In this document: positions 57,270 to 64,000 of the stretch, piece by piece
How positions within the stretch are numbered: the stretch's first letter is position 1
Layout: each line of letters starts with the position of its first letter
Source of the DNA: an uncultured Lachnospiraceae bacterium
GTDB lineage: Bacteria > Bacillota > Clostridia > Lachnospirales > Lachnospiraceae
Reading direction: 5' to 3'
DNA length: 64,000 bases
Assembly (NCBI GenBank): GCA_910586025.1
Contig: CAJUIO010000003.1
Span: 23,114 to 87,113 of the forward strand
The notes under the pieces: generated by a model
Databases searched by the model: none
Told to the model about the DNA's origin: nothing
The model's input: the letters and a program-made list of their open reading frames with translations, nothing else
Position numbers and translations under genes: made by a program

Positions 57270-58055
57270 TCAGATGTAATTGGCATACCTGCTGCTGATA
57301 GTAGAAACCCACTCCTTATCCAATCTGTCCGGATAAGTACTATATGCTTTTTCGTAACCGTTCCACCACCAGCCACGACTTCTTAATGCCACATGGAGTT
57401 GCCGTTTCGGTCTCATAATAAACTTGATATATGCCCTATCTCCTTCTAAATAAGCCGTTAAGTTTTCGTCCTCAAAGAAAATTTCTTTTCGTATCTCTTT
57501 AATTTCACTGGCAAGCGACTGTTGATACAGTTTTGCAATAGTACTGTTTTTTCTCCACTTATACTCTGGGTATAATTCCTCATACAACTGAATAAACGTC
57601 TGGTTATCATGCCTTGCCAATGCTGTCAGATAGCATGTTGGATTACAGAAATTATCTGATTTCCGGCAGAACTCTATCATTTTAAGAAGTTCTTCCGCCT
57701 TACTATTTTTCTTCTGACTTTGCTTGATCTGTTCTTCCAAGTCTCTGAACCAACTAGAAAACGCCGCCGACAATTCTAAAATCTTGTCTGATTTGTCAAG
57801 TTTCCGGGAGTTATATTTTGCCGGACCCGCAACAGCCACGCTCACATGCTGCGCCTCATATTTCAAGATTTCACTCCATTTTTCATATAATTTATCCAAA
57901 AGCTTCTGCTTCTTTTCCTCCGAAACCGGCCACGATAAAACTTTTTCAGCATATGCCTCATAGTCAGCTTTTGAAAGATCTCCCCTCTTTTCCATCATAC
58001 TGTTATAATTTGCTGACTTTATCATATCTTCATTTAACTTTTTTACTATCGCCAT
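57270..58055 (-). CDS. Hypothetical protein, possibly phage/ICE DUF3560-like
   Basis: The 261-residue protein starts MAIVKKLNEDMIKSANYN (ATG at 58055 after AAAGGAGATATT). A helical middle contains VSVAVAGPAKYNSRKLDKSD, similar to a GPA.YP.RK..K motif of phage and ICE antirestriction-neighbourhood proteins. It ends ALRSRGWWWNGYEKAYSTYP, resembling the 'G(F/W).W....KAW' element of DnaJ-associated and DUF3560 proteins. A weak family call only. Confidence 0.55.
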   Translation of the reverse strand: MAIVKKLNEDMIKSANYNSMMEKRGDLSKADYEAYAEKVLSWPVSEEKKQKLLDKLYEKWSEILKYEAQHVSVAVAGPAKYNSRKLDKSDKILELSAAFSSWFRDLEEQIKQSQKKNSKAEELLKMIEFCRKSDNFCNPTCYLTALARHDNQTFIQLYEELYPEYKWRKNSTIAKLYQQSLASEIKEIRKEIFFEDENLTAYLEGDRAYIKFIMRPKRQLHVALRSRGWWWNGYEKAYSTYPDRLDKEWVSTISSRYANYI

Positions 58056-58192
58056 AATATCTCCTTTCATTTCTGCAATATCCATTCCACTTGTAGCAAT
58101 TCTTACATCCAGTCCTGCAATAGCACAGATATTCTTTTTCAAATGTACATTTCCAGCTATACAGCCTGTCCAATGACGTTTCTAAGAAAATT

Positions 58193-58405
58193 CTATATAG
58201 TGCCCCTATGATTCTCTTCACGCAAATCTCCTACTACTACAATATACTTTCTTTCCCCTACACCGTATGGATCTTCCGGTTCCCAATCCACCCGCAATTG
58301 ACAGTTTTCACACATCAATACTTTCCTTCCGATACAAAGCGGATATGGATTATCTTTTTTCGGTATAAAACATTCTGGTCTTTCAAACGATTGATCCTTG
58401 CACAT
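58193..58405 (-). CDS. Small hypothetical protein with Cys pair
   Basis: The 70-residue protein (MCKDQSFERPECFIPKKDN) has CENCQL and other cysteines and ends GERKYIVVVGDLREE. GGAGGG lies upstream. It follows an attenuator hairpin nearly identical to the one before the next gene upstream. Confidence 0.55.
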   Translation of the reverse strand: MCKDQSFERPECFIPKKDNPYPLCIGRKVLMCENCQLRVDWEPEDPYGVGERKYIVVVGDLREENHRGTI

Positions 58406-58450
58406 ATCTTTTTCCCTCCATCAAAAATACATATTTCATTACATTTAACA

Positions 58451-58487
58451 GAAAAGACACCGATTACTTGAAAAATAATCAGTGCCT
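58451..58487 (-). terminator. Attenuator hairpin (copy 1 of a repeated pair)
   Basis: GGCACTGATTA pairs with TAATCGGTGTC, then TTTTC on the minus strand. Stem and loop are nearly the same as at 58832-58872. Confidence 0.7.
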
Positions 58488-58525
58488 TCCTCTTTAACTA
58501 CTCCATTTCAGACTTGTCTATCCTC

Positions 58526-58747
58526 CTATGCTGCCGCAAGCAAAGCACCTGCTTCGTCCTTCCGAAACTCAATGCAGTACCGGATACGGTCTGTCTCAAA
58601 TTTAATATGTTCCTCCGTCACCTCAACCACACGCCTTACTCTTGCGGTCTCTTTCCATGTCCCATTGCTGAAATATTTAGCAGACATTCCTTTCAACACT
58701 GGCTGCACAACTTTCCCGTAAATAAATACAAACTGCTTCTGTCTCAT
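58526..58747 (-). CDS. Small hypothetical protein
   Basis: The 73-residue protein starts MRQKQFVFIYGKVVQPVLKG (ATG at 58747 after AAGGAGGAACACGA). It is a compact beta-rich sequence (FSNGTWKETARVRRVVEV). First gene after promoter 58980-59008. Unknown. Confidence 0.6.
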   Translation of the reverse strand: MRQKQFVFIYGKVVQPVLKGMSAKYFSNGTWKETARVRRVVEVTEEHIKFETDRIRYCIEFRKDEAGALLAAA

Positions 58748-58831
58748 TCGTGTTCCTCCTTCCATCCTGATTATTTCCTGCTCCGTTCTCCGGCCTTTCC
58801 TTAAAATTTCACCTCCCACCTTTTAAACAGC

Positions 58832-58872
58832 AAAAAAAGACACCAATCATTTTCTAAAAATAATCAGTGTCT
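58832..58872 (-). terminator. Attenuator hairpin (copy 2 of a repeated pair)
   Basis: GACACTGATTATT pairs with AATGATTGGTGTC, then seven T on the minus strand. The two copies flank the 58526-58747 gene. Confidence 0.82.
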
Positions 58873-58979
58873 TCCTATCTGTTATCCGCAGAAATCCTGC
58901 CAAAATTTTAGTCTGGGCCGTTGCCGAAACAAAAGTTGAATTTTCAGTCTGTCTACTGAAAATAAAATATGACAATTTT

Positions 58980-59008
58980 ATTGTATATCAATATATTGTA
59001 TTTGTCAA
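58980..59008 (-). promoter_or_regulatory. Backbone promoter, family A (accessory-gene operon)
   Basis: TTGACA (59008-59003) and TACAAT (58985-58980) are 17 bp apart; the spacer AATACAATATATTG matches the 2.0-kb promoter closely. The 58.75-59.06 kb interval holds this and one attenuator. Confidence 0.75.
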
Positions 59009-59060
59009 ATATATTTTATCAATATATGGTATATACTTAAAAATCATATCGCTCATACAT

Positions 59061-59288
59061 TCATTTCCTCAAAGCAGCGCCCAGCTGGCTCCCATCTGCA
59101 TATTTCTCAACCGGAAATTTCAGGATGCACTGCAGCATGGTATACACAAACTCCTGATATAAGTCCTCGTCAAATCTTCCGTTCACGACCGCATACTTGA
59201 CCAGCAGAGGACGGTACATCTCTATGATCTCCATCATTGCCTTCCTGTCATATCCCCTGGCTCTCTGCAATATTTCCTTAAACTCCAT
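59061..59288 (-). CDS. Sigma region-2-like/HTH small protein (partner of the downstream-overlapping sigma gene)
   Basis: The 75-residue protein starts MEFKEILQRARGYDRKAMME and continues IIEMYRPLLVKYAVVNGRFD, EDLYQEFVYTMLQCI. This is the pattern of the short conjugative-transposon HTH proteins related to sigma-70 region 2 (compare 'DLxQEhxh'). It overlaps the end of the region-4 gene by 11 bases. Two-subunit sigma factors such as SigO/RsoA of B. subtilis are split in this way. Confidence 0.72.
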   Translation of the reverse strand: MEFKEILQRARGYDRKAMMEIIEMYRPLLVKYAVVNGRFDEDLYQEFVYTMLQCILKFPVEKYADGSQLGAALRK

Positions 59289-59721
59289 CCTTTACGCCTC
59301 CCAGAATCTTACGGATTTTCTTCACTGCATTATAGTATGTATTTTCTGCTTTCTTTTCCGCCATCCCTACGATCAGGCCAATCTCCCGGAATGATTTTTC
59401 ATAAAAAATCCGCAGCACGATCACCTCCTTCTGCCTCTCTGCAAGTGAAGTGATCGCCTGAAAGAGCTGGTAGTCCTCTATCTGATCCAATAAAAGCCGG
59501 CTCTCTACGACGCCATGAAAAATCTTATCTGACAAAAGATCCATCTCCCTTAGCAGATCCTCCATCCCCTGCCCCGGAACAGCCAGCTCCTCCTCGTAAT
59601 TTGTTTCATTTCTCTCCACACTGCATTTCTTATCCAGATAATGCCCTTTCGTATTCTTAATCGCCTGCTTTACATATGCGCTGAAATGGTTCTTTAATTC
59701 ATCTGTATTTTTACGTTCCAT
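59278..59721 (-). CDS. Sigma-70 region-4-type protein
   Basis: The 147-residue protein starts MERKNTDELKNHFSAYVKQA (ATG at 59721 after AGGAGGAGAAA). It has an N-terminal helical part (about 1-75), then a clear sigma region 4: AITSLAERQKEVIVLRIFYEKSFREIG, with a fragment KAENTYYNAVKKIRKIL as the second HTH helix. There is no region 2 in the same chain. It probably acts with the overlapping 59061-59288 product to direct transcription of element genes. Confidence 0.8.
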   Translation of the reverse strand: MERKNTDELKNHFSAYVKQAIKNTKGHYLDKKCSVERNETNYEEELAVPGQGMEDLLREMDLLSDKIFHGVVESRLLLDQIEDYQLFQAITSLAERQKEVIVLRIFYEKSFREIGLIVGMAEKKAENTYYNAVKKIRKILGGVKDGV

Positions 59722-59858
59722 TTTCTCCTCCTGAAAGTTTTCTTGAAAGTCATCTGTTTCACCGAAAACTTCAGGCGGCGGACGCGCACCGGAGATTCCC
59801 TTGCTTTTCCTCCGGAAATATAAAATATCCTCAAAATGGATATTGAAAAAATGTCCAT
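59694..59858 (-). CDS. Possible 54-residue basic leader ORF overlapping the sigma gene
   Basis: ATG at 59858 opens a frame reading MDIFSISILRIFYISGG, then KARESPVRVRRLKFSVKQM, and ending inside the sigma gene in another frame. It is very basic. There is no good ribosome binding site, so it may be a shadow of a conserved leader RNA. Confidence 0.3.
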   Translation of the reverse strand: MDIFSISILRIFYISGGKARESPVRVRRLKFSVKQMTFKKTFRRRKWNVKIQMN

Positions 59859-59883
59859 ATGCCGGCTTCCCGCACATACATGT

Positions 59884-59919
59884 ACAAAAAAAGACTGTCA
59901 GGAAATGTTCCCGACAGCC
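59884..59919 (-). terminator. Attenuator upstream of the sigma pair
   Basis: GGGCTGTCGGGAA/TTTCCTGACAGTC-type stem followed by seven T on the minus strand. The 59.72-60.09 kb interval contains this hairpin, the doubtful 59694-59858 ORF and no other feature. Confidence 0.82.
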
Positions 59920-60093
59920 CGGCAATACTATAAGTTTTTTAATACTCCTGATAATACTAACCTAAATCCCAAGTTAATAAAAGCAAAGAGTATTTGTTAT
60001 ATCTATCCCCCTGAGATTGTGCCTTTCCCATGCGCTTTAATTTGATAAAGTGTTTCCTTGCCTTATCTTACCCCCGGAAAGGCGCCTGATTTC

Positions 60094-60546
60094 TTACATT
60101 CTGCCTACTTTTCTTTGATCTGGAATTTCGCAAATGCCGCCTTTCTCCCTCCTGTCCAGAAATTCCTTGATATCCCCGTCAAAAGATGTGACCTCATCTA
60201 ACACGAATTCCTCCACTTTTTCAAAATTATAATCAATCTCTTCGGATGTCATGGCATCTACCCTCTCCATCTCCTGTTCAATCTGATCCAGGAGTTTTTC
60301 TTCCTCTAATCCTTTTTCGTACTGATGTCCGCATTCCGGACAGATCCGTACCTTTCTTAAAACAGAAGCGCCGCACTTCGGACAGGGCTTAAATTTCCTG
60401 TTTTTTAGTGCAGCCTTGCTGATGTATGCAATCTCCCCCAGACAGCTCCCCAGAATAACTGCCCATCCTGCCTTCCAGCTCCAAAACTGTAACCCTAACC
60501 CAAATACCTGAAAAACACTGAAACAATAAATCCTTCCTGCTTTCAT
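60094..60546 (-). CDS. Zinc-ribbon membrane protein
   Basis: The 150-residue protein starts MKAGRIYCFSVFQVFGLGLQ (ATG at 60546 after GGAGGTGTG). It has two short hydrophobic segments (about 8-20 and 26-42) and a zinc ribbon PCPKCGASVLRKVRICPECGHQ. An acidic helical tail follows (EEEKLLDQIEQEMERVDAM). Function unknown; it follows the signal peptidase gene by 16 bp. Confidence 0.7.
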   Translation of the reverse strand: MKAGRIYCFSVFQVFGLGLQFWSWKAGWAVILGSCLGEIAYISKAALKNRKFKPCPKCGASVLRKVRICPECGHQYEKGLEEEKLLDQIEQEMERVDAMTSEEIDYNFEKVEEFVLDEVTSFDGDIKEFLDRREKGGICEIPDQRKVGRM

Positions 60547-60562
60547 TCCCGCACACCTCCAA

Positions 60563-60997
60563 TTAAAATAATTTGCAAACCACCGTCCCTCGGACAGCGC
60601 TTTTCCCAACACATCCAAAAGCTCTGGAATCTACTGACACTTCCTGATTCTCCCCAATCAGGAAATACTGATCTGGAGACAGGCGGTACTCCAACTCCTG
60701 TCTCCTGCTTCCTCCCTGCATCCCGTTAACAGGTTCTGCCACTTTTTCACCGTTCAAATAAACTCTTCCACAAGCAACAGTAATATAGTCTCCCTCCACA
60801 GCCAAAATCCGTTTAACTACCACATAATCCCGTTCTTCTATGTATGCTGCTACAATATCCCCTTTCTGCGGCATTCCCCATTTTCTCAGCAAAAGGATAT
60901 CCCCTTCATAAAAAACCGGCTCCATAGATCCTCCGCTGACATAGGCAATATCAAAAAATACCCGGAACACCATCACTGCAAAAAATGCAGCCGTCAC
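60563..60997 (-). CDS. lepB: Type I signal peptidase
   Basis: The ~145-residue peptidase has a single N-terminal transmembrane helix, the catalytic Ser in SGGSMEPVFYEGD and Lys in YVVVKRILAVEGD, and the later box SVDSRAFGCVGKSAVRG. It is short, like archaeal/SipW-like or minimal Gram-positive enzymes. It may process element-encoded exported proteins. The GTG at 60997 leaves no basic N-terminus; the frame reads (I)DTHIRQRQRAGKIKG upstream from an ATT directly after a GGGGGG, so a non-standard start is possible. Confidence 0.88.
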   Translation of the reverse strand: MTAAFFAVMVFRVFFDIAYVSGGSMEPVFYEGDILLLRKWGMPQKGDIVAAYIEERDYVVVKRILAVEGDYITVACGRVYLNGEKVAEPVNGMQGGSRRQELEYRLSPDQYFLIGENQEVSVDSRAFGCVGKSAVRGTVVCKLF

Positions 60998-61053
60998 TGC
61001 CCCCTTGATTTTTCCTGCCCTCTGTCTTTGTCTTATATGCGTATCAATCCCCC

Positions 61054-61395
61054 CTATTCCATATCCTCAAACATTGCATAATTCTGCCGCATCAGCTTTG
61101 CCTCCTCCTGGTCCATCTCCTCACTTCTGCCACTATCCACCTGAATCAGCCGCTCCTTCCTTATGTCCGTTTCTGTATTCATCAGCCTGTTCTCTTTCTT
61201 ACCAATCCTTTCCTCTTTGGGCTTGTTAAGGACAAGATTTCTCCCCTCCTGTAAAGCCCAGTACGCCAGTATTGCTTTCACGATATATCTTGTTTTTTTC
61301 CTGCCGCAGCTGTTCAAGAACTCACTGACCCGCCGGTGGTCTTCATCAGTCTCATCAAATTTTAGATTAAAACGGTATTCATCCTGTTTTCCCAT
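61054..61395 (-). CDS. ParR/StbB-like DNA-binding adaptor
   Basis: The 113-residue protein has an N-terminal part, FNLKFDETDEDHRRVSEFLN, and SCGRKKTRYIVKAILAYW, that fits the ribbon-helix-helix of ParR-type proteins. An acidic-basic C-terminal tail follows, of the kind ParR uses to contact ParM. It directly follows the ParM-like gene (18 bp gap), the standard order of type II partition systems. Confidence 0.72.
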   Translation of the reverse strand: MGKQDEYRFNLKFDETDEDHRRVSEFLNSCGRKKTRYIVKAILAYWALQEGRNLVLNKPKEERIGKKENRLMNTETDIRKERLIQVDSGRSEEMDQEEAKLMRQNYAMFEDME

Positions 61396-61413
61396 AGAAA
61401 CCGCCCCCTTCGA

Positions 61414-62358
61414 TTAACAGCCGCCTTTATCGTACAGGTATTTCTTTTTATACCCCAGCACATTTACTTTTGAATCATCGATCACATAATACTCTCCCCG
61501 GTATCTTCCCCATACCTTATCAATGATCCTGGATAACAGGATAGAACCGCCGCCAACAAAGACGGTCACGGACAGCCGCAGGTCAATCCCGCATTCCCGA
61601 AGCATCCCAAGCGCATCTGCCACATGGCTCTCTGCAAGCTCCGTTACCCTGTCTTCAATCCCCCGGTCATACATGGAGGTTTCCCCCAGAATAATCGCAT
61701 CCATATCATTTTCTTTCAGATCCAGGTCGTATTTCTCACGGATTCCCTTATTGATACGCTGATACATGGAAATTACCCCTCTGTCAGTCGAATCCGTATA
61801 GTCCCACGAAATCATCCCCTTTTCCAAAAGCATATAGTCCAATGTAAACCCGCCGATATCCAGCAGGAGGACTTTCTTTTTAAACAAGTTTAAGTCTCTT
61901 GCTACATATAGATAAGCTGCGTAGGTCTGCATATGGACATATACCCCTGAGAAAGAAATCCGGTAGGACATCCCCATATATTCAAACTCCACGGCTTCCC
62001 CGCACCGGTAAAAATATTCCCGGAACTTTTTATACTGCCCCCGGTAATATAACGGCGGAAGTCCTACCACCAGATCTATCTTAAGCACCTCCCCCGGAAG
62101 GAACAGTCTTGGCGGCTTTAATTCCCTCAGCTCCTTTGCAATCGCAAACAGCGTCAGGATATAATAGCGTTCGTCTACGGATTTGTCTGGAAGATATACA
62201 TTCCTCTCCGGACTCAGCCGGTAATACCTGCCCTGGTATTTTACCGCTTCTTCCCCTTCTCCCGGCACATCCTCCAATACGGATATTCCCGAATGGAACT
62301 CAAAATGTTCCGTCTTAATTGCTTTGTTCCCCGTGTCAATCGGCATCATCAACATCAT
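61414..62358 (-). CDS. parM: ParM-like actin-family ATPase
   Basis: The 314-residue protein starts MMLMMPIDTGNKAIKTEHFE (ATG at 62358, AAAGGAGATTT upstream). It has the actin-fold nucleotide motifs: phosphate 1 PIDTGNKAIK, phosphate 2 VLLLDIGGFTLDYMLL, and the adenosine motif TVFVGGGSILLSRII. It would form filaments that segregate the circular form of the element with the ParR-like adaptor. Partition genes imply the ICE replicates or persists as a plasmid at times. Confidence 0.85.
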   Translation of the reverse strand: MMLMMPIDTGNKAIKTEHFEFHSGISVLEDVPGEGEEAVKYQGRYYRLSPERNVYLPDKSVDERYYILTLFAIAKELRELKPPRLFLPGEVLKIDLVVGLPPLYYRGQYKKFREYFYRCGEAVEFEYMGMSYRISFSGVYVHMQTYAAYLYVARDLNLFKKKVLLLDIGGFTLDYMLLEKGMISWDYTDSTDRGVISMYQRINKGIREKYDLDLKENDMDAIILGETSMYDRGIEDRVTELAESHVADALGMLRECGIDLRLSVTVFVGGGSILLSRIIDKVWGRYRGEYYVIDDSKVNVLGYKKKYLYDKGGC

Positions 62359-62430
62359 AAATCTCCTTTCCGGTCTCAAACCTGCTCGAATTCGTATTAC
62401 TCATTGTATGCGCATTAATGATTAGCACCT

Positions 62431-62471
62431 ACTATAAAATTTTTGCGTTTTCCAAGTCAACAGAATTTCTG
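62431..62471 (-). promoter_or_regulatory. Backbone promoter, family C (partition operon)
   Basis: TTGACT (62460-62455) and TATAGT (62436-62431) have an 18-bp spacer. The 15-base box AGAAATTCTGTTGAC (62471-62457) is identical to that at 37375-37361. The box overlaps the stop of the upstream gene. Confidence 0.7.
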
Positions 62472-63026
62472 GTCAGATTCATAATTATTTTTAAAATATT
62501 CTATAATCCTTCTGCTTTCTTCTTCGTACCCCCATAAAATCCCGCTGACTGCCTCAAACGCCTGCTCGCGCCAGCGGAAATAGGTTGCCCGGTGGATACG
62601 CGTAATCTTTGGGAAATGTGGCTCCAGCTTGTCCAGGATCTCTTCGATATTCTCCGCCCGGTAAGCCGACATATAACTGTAATACAGAACCCAGTATAGC
62701 CGTTCCCCCTGAGGATGGAATTTCCGCATAAGCTCCACCGCTTCGTCAATCAGCTTCAGGAACTTGTTGGAACGGTTAATCGTCTCGATCCGCTCCTTCA
62801 TATCCCCCAGATCCTGGTTAATGTCCATGCCGGCCTGATAAACACTGTCAAGAAATGTATCAATGTCTGTGCCGTATTCCCACTGTATCCGGTGCTTCAC
62901 CTGGTTCACCTTTATCTGCATCCGCCAGTTTACGGAACGGTATATTTTAAAAAGCGCTATGATATCATGGTAGGCTTCATTCTCTTCTCCGGCAAACTGC
63001 TTGTTTATGACTCCCGATCTTCCCAT
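62457..63026 (-). CDS. Hypothetical HTH-like ICE protein
   Basis: The 189-residue helical protein starts MGRSGVINKQFAGEENEAYH. The C-terminal part (FPKITRIHRATYFRWREQAF) looks like the helix-turn-helix of phage late-transcription or ArpU/DUF1492-type proteins, preceded by GERLYWVLYYSYMSAYRAEN. No certain family. It lies just upstream of the partition operon promoter. Confidence 0.65.
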   Translation of the reverse strand: MGRSGVINKQFAGEENEAYHDIIALFKIYRSVNWRMQIKVNQVKHRIQWEYGTDIDTFLDSVYQAGMDINQDLGDMKERIETINRSNKFLKLIDEAVELMRKFHPQGERLYWVLYYSYMSAYRAENIEEILDKLEPHFPKITRIHRATYFRWREQAFEAVSGILWGYEEESRRIIEYFKNNYESDQKFC

Positions 63027-63181
63027 TTGCTCTTTTCCCCAACTTTCTGCTCACTGGAATGTTCCCTCTCCCATAAGCGTTTCTCTTCCTCATCACTGTG
63101 CTTTCCTACAAGAATGCAGCAATACATAATTCCTGCACAAAAAAGCATTGCTAATATTTCTGAAATTGCTAAAACTAACAT
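63005..63181 (-). CDS. 58-residue single-TM protein
   Basis: ATG at 63181 opens a frame with a transmembrane helix (MLVLAISEILAMLFCAGIMY, about 1-25) and a charged cytosolic tail (KHSDEEEKRLWEREHSSEQ). It overlaps the next gene's start by 22 bases. GAGAGGG lies upstream. It is the rightmost minus-strand gene of the element. Confidence 0.5.
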   Translation of the reverse strand: MLVLAISEILAMLFCAGIMYCCILVGKHSDEEEKRLWEREHSSEQKVGEKSKWEDRES

Positions 63182-63464
63182 CTAATCCCTCTCTACTTCC
63201 TGTGTATTTGTATTTTAAATTCCGTGTACACCGCCTGAATCATCCAGTTCCCATATTTTGTTGTCAATGTGCCGATCTTCACTTAACAGGAAGTAAGGTT
63301 TATCAGAAATTCTGTAAAGATTGTGGATATATTTTTATTTTTCTACATAAAACTTATATTACTCTCAAAAAATGGCGTAAATACAGTGTTATAAGGACTT
63401 ATAAGAACAAAAGTAAGTGATTGACTACAAAATTGACTACTTTTTGCCCAAGAAATACGGATTG
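63182..63464. other. Gene-free junction region
   Basis: I see no supported gene. AT-rich sequence with a direct repeat ATTGACTAC (63420-63428 and 63432-63440) and an open plus-strand frame ending RKYSVIRTYKNKSK that has no domain. Gene orientation switches here, so an element or module boundary is possible. Confidence 0.4.
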
Positions 63465-63496
63465 CCCGATTTTAAATCGGGTAGTCTGTTTTTTTG
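63465..63496 (+). terminator. Intrinsic terminator
   Basis: CCCGATTT-TAAATCGGG stem followed by TAGTCTGTTTTTTTT on the plus strand. It implies a plus-strand transcript arriving from the left. Confidence 0.8.
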
Positions 63497-63554
63497 CTCT
63501 TTTCAAACTATGAAATCAATAGTCGGGTGCTTTTGTAAAAAGGAGTACAGGCAT

Positions 63555-64000
63555 ATGTATACATATTTTGCAGGAGTAAAGACGATTGAGGAATTGCGCC
63601 AAAAGTACAGAGAGTTGCTGAAAAAATATCATCCCGACAATGAGGGCGGCAGTGTTGAGATTACACAGGAGATAAACGCTGAATATGACCGCTTATTTGA
63701 GGTTTTAAGCAAGGAAAGGAGCGCAAACGAAGAAACTCCTAAGTATGACTATCAAGCGGAAAATGACGCTTTTAAGGAGATTTTAAACAAGATTATATCG
63801 TACAATATGGAAATTGAGCTGATAGGCAACTGGATATGGTGCTTTGACTGTTTTGCATACAAAGACAGGCTAAATGAGTTAGGCTTTAAATTTGCCCCGA
63901 AGAAAAAGGCGTGGACGTGGCATTTTGGCGATTATGTCAGATATAGTAAAGGGGAAATTACGCTTGATGAAATCCGTATGAAATATGGTTCTAAGAAAGT
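63555..64000 (+). CDS. J-domain (DnaJ-like) protein, N-terminal part
   Basis: The gene starts at ATG 63555 after AAAGGAGTACAGGC and runs off the right edge. The first ~60 residues are a J-domain: TIEELRQKYRELLKKYHPDN with the HPD motif, then ITQEINAEYDRLFEVL. After a linker, a small alpha/beta part ends LNELGFKFAPKKKAWTWHFG, an element often found in J-domain proteins of mobile elements. Such proteins recruit Hsp70; their role in ICEs is unknown. It is on the opposite strand from the conjugation genes. Confidence 0.82.
   Translation, partial: MYTYFAGVKTIEELRQKYRELLKKYHPDNEGGSVEITQEINAEYDRLFEVLSKERSANEETPKYDYQAENDAFKEILNKIISYNMEIELIGNWIWCFDCFAYKDRLNELGFKFAPKKKAWTWHFGDYVRYSKGEITLDEIRMKYGSKK

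Noticed and set aside
63148..63420. 90-codon plus-strand open frame near the right junction
   Set aside because: It starts inside the antisense of a supported small gene, and its C-terminal part shows no integrase or transposase motif.

Overview
The window looks like a Clostridia-type Firmicute, most likely a Lachnospiraceae gut commensal (inference). The support is AGGAGG-type ribosome binding sites almost everywhere, a Gram-positive type IV secretion system of the PrgI/VirB4/VirD4 kind, a sortase B with a Cna-B/VaFE surface protein, and DltA/DltB-like teichoic-acid chemistry. Nearly every gene lies on the minus strand. Most of the window appears to be one integrative and conjugative element (ICE). 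Its transfer and maintenance backbone runs from about 63.2 kb down to 24.8 kb and resumes at about 3 kb to 1 bp. A roughly 20-kb cargo island (about 3.3-24.7 kb) sits between the two parts. No integrase and no intact relaxase is visible, so at least one end lies outside the window.

Backbone, read in transcription order (right to left). A ParM/ParR-like partition pair, a signal peptidase I and a zinc-ribbon membrane protein come first. A sigma-like pair follows: a region-4 protein overlapping a small region-2-like/HTH protein. About a dozen small accessory proteins follow (DUF3846-like, RHH-like, Cys-rich) with an Rpn/PDDEXK-type nuclease gene. The mating-pore block is VirB2-like pilin, VirB6/TrbL-like channel protein, lytic transglycosylase/C39-like peptidase, a membrane-anchored secreted protein, PrgI and VirB4. 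A 105-bp array of iteron-like repeats (43.92-44.02 kb) is a candidate oriT or replication origin. Then come a DUF5697-like protein, winged-helix proteins, the VirD4 coupling protein, an S1-like protein, a DUF3268-like zinc-finger protein, small membrane proteins, a cold-shock protein, an ERF-type annealing protein and a CHC2/Toprim primase-like protein. The block ends with a giant sortase-anchored VaFE surface protein and sortase B. SSB and a RecD2-like helicase lie beyond the cargo at the left edge. Many backbone genes have an intrinsic terminator in their 5' leader, and their promoters fall into three families with shared sequence.

Cargo. A long colinear operon (19.34 to 8.74 kb) encodes a DltA-like adenylating enzyme, a fold-III PLP decarboxylase, a DltC-like carrier protein, a DltB-like MBOAT, an SGNH (DltD-position) protein, a TVP38/DedA-family membrane protein, phosphatidylserine synthase, phosphatidylserine decarboxylase, a response regulator/sensor kinase pair and an extracytoplasmic esterase. 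A second operon (8.59 to 6.67 kb) has a second SGNH paralogue, a membrane-anchored small protein and a GNAT. Further transcription units encode a lipoprotein, a 181-residue hydrophilic protein, a P-type ATPase with a small secreted protein, and a YcxB-like protein with a receiver-less response regulator.

Seven promoters in this 19-kb stretch share a direct-repeat box with 10-12-bp periodicity (TTAAGA/TTTAGA units, then GATAAT or a variant at fixed distance). I read the island as a two-component-controlled envelope-remodelling regulon. It would make phosphatidylethanolamine and esterify an envelope polymer or lipid with an aminoacyl group loaded on a carrier protein. The decarboxylase in the middle of the Dlt-like set, by analogy with BtrK of butirosin synthesis and with exosortase-associated clusters, suggests that the transferred group is not simply D-alanine. 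That combination is the most novel thing in the window.

At the right edge a plus-strand J-domain protein gene begins beyond a terminator, probably in a different module or element.
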